Shown here: positions 14,401-18,800 of the stretch, piece by piece
Numbering within the stretch: the stretch's first letter is position 1
How the letters are laid out: each line of letters begins with the position of its first letter
Assembly: GCA_016213305.1 (NCBI GenBank)
Contig: JACRAV010000176.1
Coordinates: 1-18,800 of the forward strand
Length of the DNA: 18,800 nt
Reading direction: 5' to 3'
Origin: Candidatus Zixiibacteriota bacterium
GTDB taxonomy: Bacteria; Zixibacteria; MSB-5A5; GN15; FEB-12
Made by a program: the position numbers and the translations under genes
The notes under the pieces: generated by a model
Told to the model about the DNA's origin: nothing
Database searches by the model: none
What the model saw: the letters and a program-made list of their open reading frames with translations, nothing else

Positions 14401-15112
14401 CGCTTCCCATACCCGAGAAATGCGACCAGATGCCGTACTCACCCATCTCGGCTCCCGGACCGGCATGGATGATAATCACCGCATCCACAGAACCGTTGTT
14501 GTCATTGTCATAGGGAGTGAAGTCGACATTGGCATTTCTTGCCGCCACCACCGCATCACGCGCCAGGTCCGCACCATTGGAACCGAGACCGCTGTTGGTG
14601 CCCACATAGTACGAATAGTCCCGTGGAGCCGTGAACCAGCCGTACACCTGCCCGGTAATCACCAGCTTGCCATACGAGTTTTCGACAAAGTAATCGGTCA
14701 TCGAGCCGGTGGGATTGCCCCCCGGCCGGCCTTTTCTCGAAAACAGGATCGAGTCAAACGCCTGAGGCGTGCCAATCGCTTTTGCCTGCAGAATACCCCC
14801 CTCCGGAATGGAGTAGGTAAGGGCATTGTAGCCGAAATCAGGGAAATCGATCAGAATCACGGGGACTAACACGGTTTCTACCACCTGAGCACCCGCGGCG
14901 ACATTCTGAAGATGCCTACGGCTGGTCAGGTAATTTTCAAGGACCGGCTGGCACCCTCCGGCCGCCTTGAACGCCGCCAGGTTGGCTACCACTTTCTCCC
15001 AGGTTCCGTCGGCCTGGAATTTGGCAATCGCCTTTTTGGACGGCCCCACGGCGAATGCGGAGACTCCCGCGAAGCTGAGCGTGACCAGACAAACGAAAAC
15101 GGTGTTCATCAT
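11477..15112 (-). CDS. Secreted M6-family metalloprotease with C-terminal dockerin-like repeats
   Basis: An exported zinc protease of about 1,211 residues. From the ATG at 15112 (AGGG seven bases upstream) the product begins with MMNTVFVCLVTLSFAGVSAFA, a signal peptide probably cut after AFA; an ATG at 15142 would put ten extra residues in front. The catalytic domain carries HEYGHALGLPDLYD with zinc ligands His269 and His273, Glu270 as base and the metzincin-type third-ligand Asp279, plus the Met-turn SLMAYGN near 299. An Asp/Asn calcium loop DNDNNGSVD lies near 202-210. The long middle holds beta-sandwich and fibronectin-like modules (for example near APTAPVLIDPPDSSG). The last 66 residues contain two dockerin-like repeats, each an Asp-rich calcium loop plus helix (ADIADLSTLIDHLF, VDISDLSALIDYLF). 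It likely degrades extracellular protein. It is a single-gene unit, divergent from the lipid gene. Confidence 0.92.
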   Translation of the reverse strand: MMNTVFVCLVTLSFAGVSAFAVGPSKKAIAKFQADGTWEKVVANLAAFKAAGGCQPVLENYLTSRRHLQNVAAGAQVVETVLVPVILIDFPDFGYNALTYSIPEGGILQAKAIGTPQAFDSILFSRKGRPGGNPTGSMTDYFVENSYGKLVITGQVYGWFTAPRDYSYYVGTNSGLGSNGADLARDAVVAARNANVDFTPYDNDNNGSVDAVIIIHAGPGAEMGEYGIWSHFSGMGSAIYLPNGKYALMYTMNPEEYGNSVHPIGIFCHEYGHALGLPDLYDVDKTHTQSMGLGEWSLMAYGNYCGDSQSPSHCDPWCKMRLGFISPTEHVLTPPANLYQTPIPQVESEPFAYKIMPYAGSREYFLIENRQWYGFDTALPGEGLLVYHVDENQYGNADPNHYMIALEQADGFNSIAFGGSWGDQGDPFPGSSNNRNFHDLSVPNSRAYAAVPTQIAVWRISNSGPTMYADLDTRWSRPWVVLSGPDSIRFTDPIPDGDGDGVLEAGETISFTFGVRNLMRSAYGSRATLSCNDPDLTFMNNAVALSDSLSAGSAVPVGPVTPIKFTLPGDWPTHIVQFTLRLAMDSIRYGGDTTWNTTFTFSQALGRTRIVLVDDDNGKTYETRLGGPLTKFGLPYAVWNVKNSGAPLIADVQSYKSLFWFTGNETGGGAIDAAKIATLKAFVDGGGNICLASVKAPAQISAIDTGFMSQYLHARNGGLTPVDSMVAVCDGVAGNDIGNGIRVGMSSSAPVTWSNTILIPVNGGQPAFTFQNEWGNGDMGYGGVTFAGSPRSVFLSFALEFLAPSPFPVLLQPVDTLMRRIVNFLQPTGYFEPRVISIKIDGKIANAHVVSSSPVLSWSSRLATGMTQQMCELAVGSDSDWLNAEMWNPPPFAFGDSSVAYSGAALVDGQTYYLRLRVSDGTSWSSWQNGSFRLNTAPSPPILLSPAEGAMVPGNARATVANSLDPENDVLTYDFQIYSDSLLTTMIRAIAAVPATPSQTGWNVVPALPDNLRFWWRARAFDGYEYSGWSGARSFWVGGSNAPTAPVLIDPPDSSGLPLFDFKPTLRWTASTDPDMYDTIHYKLELSQSEGFTPAVQIEPIPTTQYTLTDSLAWGTHYWWRVRAIDRNGLFTLCPNPKNFWTWQLGDIDHSHGADIADLSTLIDHLFISFTPIAPLKVADVDGDCRVDISDLSALIDYLFISFTPLRVGCE

Positions 15113-15314
15113 ATACACACCCTGCGAGATACGTGTTCCCATATTCCGGTTCCAGGCCGGATTGATCCCCGCCTAAATGACGGGTTGTTGTGACCGGACA
15201 TGATTCGTGGCCGAGAATACCGAAGATGAAAAGACGTGAGCGACCACAACCAGCGTGAACTGTTTGAGCAACGGCTCTCCCGGAGTAAGATTGCTCTCAG
15301 GTACCTGTATTGGA

Positions 15315-15343
15315 AATGTAACGATAACGGTCAGACTCGTCAA
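15315..15343 (-). promoter_or_regulatory. Possible promoter of the metalloprotease gene
   Basis: On the minus strand TTGACG (plus 15338-15343), a 17-base spacer and TACATT (plus 15315-15320) form a sigma70-like pair. It would give a leader of about 195 bases. The distance makes this less certain than the other promoters. Confidence 0.35.
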
Positions 15344-15383
15344 TCTTAAAGTCGGGTGGCAACCGACGCCTTCTCCATTGGTG

Positions 15384-15434
15384 GGCGGCAGACATCCTGC
15401 CTGCCCCCGTCGGCGGGCACGTAGGATACGTGCC
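15384..15434. repeat. GC-rich double-hairpin repeat
   Basis: GGCAG (15387-15391) pairs with CTGCC (15397-15401), and GGCACGTA (15416-15423) pairs perfectly with TACGTGCC (15427-15434) over loop GGA. The core TCCTGC...CCCCGTCGGCGGG...ACGT (15395-15422) resembles the hairpin at 17837-17863, suggesting one dispersed repeat family. Confidence 0.5.
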
Positions 15435-15476
15435 GCGCACGAAATCCCAAGGGCCAAATACTGCCAACTCTCCCGA

Positions 15477-15505
15477 TTGACGGGCGCATAGTTGCTCCAT
15501 ATATT
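15477..15505 (+). promoter_or_regulatory. Strong sigma70-like promoter of the phosphatidyltransferase-kinase pair
   Basis: TTGACG (15477-15482), a 17-base spacer and TATATT (15500-15505) each match 5/6 consensus bases. Only nine bases, GTTGGTCCA, separate the -10 from the ATG, so the mRNA should begin within a few bases of the start codon. Confidence 0.65.
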
Positions 15506-15514
15506 GTTGGTCCA

Positions 15515-16189
15515 ATGGCAAAGCCCGAATCGACAGAGGCCGTCTCGACTATCGAATTGGCACAACGAGACGGCATCAATCAGCGCAAACGCCAGTTGTA
15601 CGAGCGATCCACCCTCTGGCTGGGGCGCATCTGTCTCAAGCTGGGCCTGACTCCCAATTTCCTGACCGGGCTGTCGCTGGTCTGCGCCCTGGTCTCGGGC
15701 GTCTGTTTCTGGCGGGGGGAAATGCTCTGGGGAGTCGTCTGGATCGCCCTGACCGGCGTCACCGACATGCTCGACGGTAGCACGGCGCGAGCTTCGGGCA
15801 AAGGCACGGTCTTCGGCGGAATACTCGACCATGTGTCGGACCGATTCGGCGAGTTTTTCATTCTGGCGGGTATCACGCTTTCGGGCGCGATCGCTCCGGC
15901 CTGGGGATTGTATGCGCTATTCGGCATGCTGATCGCCAGTTATGTGCGGGCGGCGGCCGAGTCGATCGGCAAGCTGGAAAACTGCGCGGTCGGCATCATG
16001 GGACGCACCGAGAAAGTCATTGTCATCATGATCGGCGCCACGATCGAGCATTTTATTCCCACCGGCGGATTCCCCCGAACCGGCTGGCTTGAGATTGCGC
16101 TGGTCATTGTCGGAACGACGTCGATCATCACCGCCATCCAGCGGATGGTCTTTGCCTGGAAAGCGCTCAACGGACGCGAGAACCACTAA
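15515..16189 (+). CDS. CDP-alcohol phosphatidyltransferase
   Basis: A 224-residue integral membrane enzyme that transfers a phosphatidyl group from a CDP-lipid to an alcohol. The family signature is complete: Asp84, Asp87-Gly88, Ala91-Arg92, Gly101, Asp105 and Asp109 in DMLDGSTAR-x8-G-x3-D-x3-D, with the last Asp the catalytic base. LTPNFLTG (45-52) is the usual entry to the first helix, and about five to six hydrophobic helices follow. SYVRAAAES (142-150) and GIMGRTEK (160-167) resemble the acceptor-side segment of phosphatidylinositol-phosphate-type synthases, so an inositol-phosphate acceptor is possible; glycerol-3-phosphate or another alcohol cannot be excluded. The ATG is almost at the predicted transcript start and has no Shine-Dalgarno. 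A PfkB kinase follows after 25 bases and may supply the phosphorylated acceptor. Confidence 0.92.
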   Translation: MAKPESTEAVSTIELAQRDGINQRKRQLYERSTLWLGRICLKLGLTPNFLTGLSLVCALVSGVCFWRGEMLWGVVWIALTGVTDMLDGSTARASGKGTVFGGILDHVSDRFGEFFILAGITLSGAIAPAWGLYALFGMLIASYVRAAAESIGKLENCAVGIMGRTEKVIVIMIGATIEHFIPTGGFPRTGWLEIALVIVGTTSIITAIQRMVFAWKALNGRENH

Positions 16190-16214
16190 TACTTCGCGAC
16201 CTCGGTTGGCCATC

Positions 16215-17150
16215 ATGATCACCGCCATCGGCAATCCGGTTTACGATTACATCAAAACGCAAAAAGTGGAAACACCCGGCCGGGTGCTTTCGGGATGCTC
16301 CACCAACGCCGCTCTCGCCCTGTCGAAAATGGGCGAACGAGTGCATCTGGTGGGAGCGGTCGGCGATGATTTCAAATCGAAATTCGCAAGCGATCTTCGC
16401 CGTTTCGGCATCGACCACACCCTGACCCCCTCGCGGCACACCGGCGGTTTCTCGCTGGTCTATTACGATAACTTCGGCAACCGCACACTCGATCTGTTGG
16501 GACGGGCGGATAACATCGGTGCGATTGATCCCGAACTATACCGGAAGGCGAAAGCGACTTTGATCGGCCCGATTCTGGGCGAAGTGTCGTTCGACCTGAT
16601 TCGCGAAATCCGTCGCAACTACACTGGCCTCTTCTTTTGTGATCCGCAGGGACTTTTGCGGGGCGCGCATCCCGACAACCGGATATTTCATCATAAGCCG
16701 GATGGGATCGAAGAAGTGCTGGGGCAGTTCGACGTCGTCAAACCGAATGAACTTGAAGGGAAGGTCCTGACTGGCATCGATTGCCGCGAGAATCCGTACG
16801 AGGCGGCCCGGATAGTCAAGTCGTGGGGACCGAAGATTGTGATCGTGACGCTGGCGGAGCTTGGATCGGTCATCTATGACGGAAAGCAATTCATTGATAT
16901 TCCGCCGTACGAGATCGATCTGGTCGATGCCACCGGCGCGGGCGACACCTACATGGCCGGATTCACGTTCGAGTATCTCAAATCGGGCGGCGATCTGTGG
17001 AAGGCGGGGTGTTATGCTTCGTGCACGTCGTCGATCATGATCGAACATGTCGGCCCGGATTTTCCGATGTCCGAGTCGGCCATCCGTACCCGCCAGGAAC
17101 GACTACTGGCCATGCGCGGTTACAAGGTGCAGGTAGCGGTAAACGCGTGA
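16215..17150 (+). CDS. PfkB-family carbohydrate kinase
   Basis: A 311-residue ribokinase-like kinase that phosphorylates a sugar, nucleoside or polyol with ATP. The second PfkB signature DATGAGDTYMAGF (238-250) is intact with catalytic Asp244; KPNELE (176-181) is the usual magnesium/phosphate segment. The N-terminal signature is a variant, GCSTNAALALSKMGERVHLVGAVGDD with Cys-Ser-Thr where many relatives have Gly-Gly. The N-terminus is short, starting directly at the first strand ITAIGNPV, from the ATG at 16215; the frame stays open upstream but there overlaps the phosphatidyltransferase and reads as Arg/Ser-rich nonsense. Substrate cannot be read from sequence. The 25-base gap to the lipid enzyme suggests an operon, and archaeal PfkB myo-inositol 3-kinases make an inositol-phosphate headgroup plausible. 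Confidence 0.9.
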   Translation: MITAIGNPVYDYIKTQKVETPGRVLSGCSTNAALALSKMGERVHLVGAVGDDFKSKFASDLRRFGIDHTLTPSRHTGGFSLVYYDNFGNRTLDLLGRADNIGAIDPELYRKAKATLIGPILGEVSFDLIREIRRNYTGLFFCDPQGLLRGAHPDNRIFHHKPDGIEEVLGQFDVVKPNELEGKVLTGIDCRENPYEAARIVKSWGPKIVIVTLAELGSVIYDGKQFIDIPPYEIDLVDATGAGDTYMAGFTFEYLKSGGDLWKAGCYASCTSSIMIEHVGPDFPMSESAIRTRQERLLAMRGYKVQVAVNA

Positions 17151-17160
17151 TTTAATGTGG

Positions 17161-17184
17161 GGCGGGCCCGTCTTCGGACCCGCC
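17161..17184 (+). terminator. Stem-loop after the PfkB kinase
   Basis: GGCGGGCCCG (17161-17170) pairs with CGGACCCGCC (17175-17184) with one mismatch over the loop TCTT, ten bases after the kinase stop. Only AAAATC follows, so it is not a canonical intrinsic terminator, but the position fits a transcript 3' end. Confidence 0.45.
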
Positions 17185-17207
17185 AAAATCGAAATGAGGA
17201 ATTGTGT

Positions 17208-17223
17208 CAGGCCGGGAGGCCTG
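17208..17223. repeat. Short GC hairpin before the nitroreductase gene
   Basis: CAGGCC (17208-17213), loop GGGA and GGCCTG (17218-17223) make a perfect 6-bp stem twelve bases before the nitroreductase ATG. It may be a translation-affecting leader structure or part of a dispersed repeat. Confidence 0.35.
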
Positions 17224-17235
17224 CCACCACAAAAT

Positions 17236-17808
17236 ATGCCGGATTCAATTTTCTTCCGTCGGATGAGCAAGCGTTCGTATCTGGACAAACCGGTGTCGCG
17301 CGAGACGCTTGATCGGATATTTGAGAAAGTCCGCTGGTCTCCCTCGGCGGCCAATCACCAGCCCTGGCGATTTGTGGTGGTGACGGAGGCCGGACAGCAC
17401 GCCAAATTTGTCGAGGCGCTGTCGCGCGGCAACGAGTGGGCGGCCAAAGCGCCGGTCCTGATCGCAGTCTGCGCGAGAGAAAAGGATGACGGCGTTCGCG
17501 AAGATGATCCGGTGCGATACTACCAGTTTGCCTCCGGTCTGGCCACCATGTCGCTTTTGCTGGCGGTGGTGGATGAGGGGTTGATGGCCCATCCGATGGC
17601 GGGGTATGATGCCCCCAAGCTTCACACGGCACTCTCGATTCCACCCGAGTACCATATTATGTGCATCGTGTCGCTGGGGTACGAGGGATCGGTTGACCTT
17701 CTGGATGAGCGCACCCGCAAGAAAGACGAATCCCCCCGCACCCGCAAGCCGATGGCGGAAATCGTGAGCTACGACCGCTTCGGCTTTTCCGAGGCGGAGG
17801 GAGCATGA
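17236..17808 (+). CDS. Nitroreductase-family FMN oxidoreductase
   Basis: A 190-residue member of the nitroreductase/flavin reductase superfamily, usually an FMN-binding homodimer using NAD(P)H. The N-terminal FMN-phosphate segment FFRRMSKRSYLDKPVS (6-21) and SPSAANHQPWRF (35-46), a textbook motif of the family, are present; GLMAHPMAGY lies further on and completes the flavin pocket. Length is typical. The ATG at 17236 is preferred because it places about ten residues before the RRMSKRSY motif, as in relatives; upstream in-frame codons run through two hairpins and are unlikely coding. No Shine-Dalgarno is obvious. The electron acceptor cannot be predicted. It may be transcribed from the kinase operon or alone; there is no clear promoter in the 85-base gap. 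Confidence 0.9.
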   Translation: MPDSIFFRRMSKRSYLDKPVSRETLDRIFEKVRWSPSAANHQPWRFVVVTEAGQHAKFVEALSRGNEWAAKAPVLIAVCAREKDDGVREDDPVRYYQFASGLATMSLLLAVVDEGLMAHPMAGYDAPKLHTALSIPPEYHIMCIVSLGYEGSVDLLDERTRKKDESPRTRKPMAEIVSYDRFGFSEAEGA

Positions 17809-17830
17809 CGACTGACGGCGTTCACGTTGG

Positions 17831-17873
17831 GTCAGGTCCTGCGGCCCGCCGCAGGCGGGACGTGTGACCTGAC
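17831..17873. repeat. Large nested hairpin repeat after the nitroreductase gene
   Basis: Outer arms GTCAGGTC (17831-17838) and GACCTGAC (17866-17873) are perfectly complementary. Inside, CTGCGG (17839-17844) pairs with CCGCAG (17849-17854), or alternatively CCCGCC (17845-17850) with GGCGGG (17854-17859). It may end nitroreductase transcription, and its core resembles that of the repeat at 15384-15434. Confidence 0.55.
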
Positions 17874-17948
17874 ACCGCGGGGGCGACGGCCGGTTCCCGT
17901 CTCCGAATCTCCCCATTTTGTCGCTCCGGCTCATTTTTTTGGGAAGAC

Positions 17949-17977
17949 TTGCCGGGTTCGCCGGTATAAGCTATAGT
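17949..17977 (+). promoter_or_regulatory. Sigma70-like promoter of the secreted protein at the right end
   Basis: TTGCCG (17949-17954), a 17-base spacer and TATAGT (17972-17977) match well. The start would be near 17984, giving a leader of about 58 bases that ends in a good ribosome-binding site, GGGGAG, five bases before the ATG at 18042. Confidence 0.6.
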
Positions 17978-18041
17978 TAATTGTCCAGATTAGCATCGCC
18001 GGAGCAATTCCGGTCACACTCTGTAGCTCAGGGGAGCGTGT

Positions 18042-18800
18042 ATGAAATCATTATTGTCTGCGCTGGCCGTCGCCACACTGTGCGCCGTCGCCGCTGAGGC
18101 GAAAGACACCACCACCTTTCGCGTGGATTCGTACATACCGGAACGGTTTACGGATTTTCAATGGTTGGCGGACGGCCGGTTGGCGGTTGCCGGCACCGAT
18201 CGATCGGTCGAAGCCGATCCGGCAAGTCCGTACATCCCGATCGATGCAGGTTCCAACTCTGTGGACCGTTCAGCCAGATTGTCGTCGTTTATGAAGTACA
18301 CCTACTACACCGTCCCCGAGTATTTATCCATTTCGATGGGCGCTACCGGGAATTTTGCGTACCAGCGGTACTGGAACAGGCGCTTCCTTCCGCCTAATTC
18401 CGGTAGTGTCCGGGAAACGCGGTACTCGACGAACAACTTCACCGGATCGGTTTTGCCGGCGGTCGAATATGCCAAATACCTGACCGGGGATATGTTTCTT
18501 TCGCTCGTCGGTGAGGGAGAGTTACGCCGGCAAGAGAATTCAGCGCACAATTCGACCACCAGCTGGACAACAATAAATGATTCCGTATCGTGGTACACGA
18601 GTGATGTAAGTCAGAGAACGGTACACACCGGGGTTCATGTGGCGGGCGCATTTCTCGGTGGTTGGGGACGGTTGTACTCCGGTTCCTATGCCACCACCGC
18701 TCTCCAGCTTGTGAATGAACTCAGAAAGTCTGGTCTTCTTCTTCGCGAACCGACCATGACCGAGTACCAACGGTTGTGCGATACTATTTACGAGTTCAGG
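18042..18800 (+). CDS. Exported protein of unknown function, cut by the window end
   Basis: The frame from the ATG at 18042 stays open for all 253 codons to the window edge, so the gene is partial at its 3' end. The signal peptide MKSLLSALAVATLCAVAAEA is probably cleaved after AEA (residue 20). The mature part is rich in Tyr, Trp, Ser, Thr and Asn and shows alternating strands (for example SFMKYTYYTVPEYLSISMGATG and GVHVAGAFLGGWGRLYSG by parts), which suggests an outer-membrane beta-barrel or a cell-surface beta protein; a helix follows near the edge (MTEYQRLCDTIYEF). I do not recognise the family. It has its own promoter and Shine-Dalgarno, so it starts a new transcription unit. Confidence 0.8.
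   Translation, partial: MKSLLSALAVATLCAVAAEAKDTTTFRVDSYIPERFTDFQWLADGRLAVAGTDRSVEADPASPYIPIDAGSNSVDRSARLSSFMKYTYYTVPEYLSISMGATGNFAYQRYWNRRFLPPNSGSVRETRYSTNNFTGSVLPAVEYAKYLTGDMFLSLVGEGELRRQENSAHNSTTSWTTINDSVSWYTSDVSQRTVHTGVHVAGAFLGGWGRLYSGSYATTALQLVNELRKSGLLLREPTMTEYQRLCDTIYEFR

Larger units (their letters stand above)
15113..15514. other. Divergent intergenic region between protease and phosphatidyltransferase
   Basis: About 400 bases without a credible gene. It holds a possible minus-strand promoter at 15315-15343, a GC-rich hairpin repeat at 15384-15434 and the plus-strand promoter at 15477-15505. A long minus-strand frame crossing it into the phosphatidyltransferase gene is an antisense shadow. 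Confidence 0.7.

Noticed and set aside
15384..15434. CRISPR-like repeats in the GC-rich intergenic hairpins
   Set aside because: No regularly spaced identical repeats and no spacers; single palindromic units only.
15173..15832. 219-residue minus-strand open frame
   Set aside because: Crosses the divergent promoter region and runs antisense to the phosphatidyltransferase; its sequence is charged and motif-free.
17245..17934. 229-residue minus-strand open frame
   Set aside because: Antisense of the nitroreductase, His/Arg-rich, passes through the nested hairpin.

Overview
The window is typical moderately GC-rich bacterial DNA with tightly packed genes. Several traits point to an uncultured diderm of the FCB group, most plausibly candidate phylum Zixibacteria: a secreted M6 metalloprotease ending in dockerin-like calcium repeats, a lipoprotein, what looks like the start of an outer-membrane-type protein, and intergenic GC-rich hairpin repeats. 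The taxon is an inference from gene content, not from a marker gene.

Left part (9-9598, all minus strand, read right to left): one long apparent operon of ten genes, obgE - dprA - ptsH (HPr) - ptsI (enzyme I) - bifunctional phosphoglucose/phosphomannose isomerase - four unassigned membrane proteins - a lipoprotein. Most junctions overlap or are a few bases apart. The first half joins a ribosome-associated GTPase, a DNA-uptake protein and the two general PTS phosphocarriers without any sugar-specific EII, so the PTS here looks regulatory. The second half (about 9-4192) looks like an uncharacterised envelope complex: two polytopic membrane proteins, two proteins that probably place globular domains on opposite faces of the membrane, and a lipoprotein.

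Middle (9599-11476): an AT-richer accessory island carrying a two-gene toxin-antitoxin-like module, a RhuM-like DNA-binding protein followed by a Doc-type Fic protein with a one-base overlap. It lies between two diverged copies of one unit. Each copy has the same 12-bp word, a sigma70-like promoter with 17-bp spacing, an 8-bp hairpin at the predicted transcript start, a purine-rich stretch and a GC hairpin. The right copy drives no visible gene and may encode a small RNA or mark an island boundary.

Right part (11477-18800): a 1.2-kDa-residue-scale (about 1,210 aa) secreted M6 metalloprotease on minus; then on plus a CDP-alcohol phosphatidyltransferase and a PfkB sugar kinase (a probable two-gene lipid-headgroup operon), a nitroreductase, and a secreted protein cut by the window end. 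Two genes (obgE and the phosphatidyltransferase) have promoter boxes so close to the ATG that their transcripts may be leaderless. No tRNA, rRNA, CRISPR array or insertion sequence was seen.
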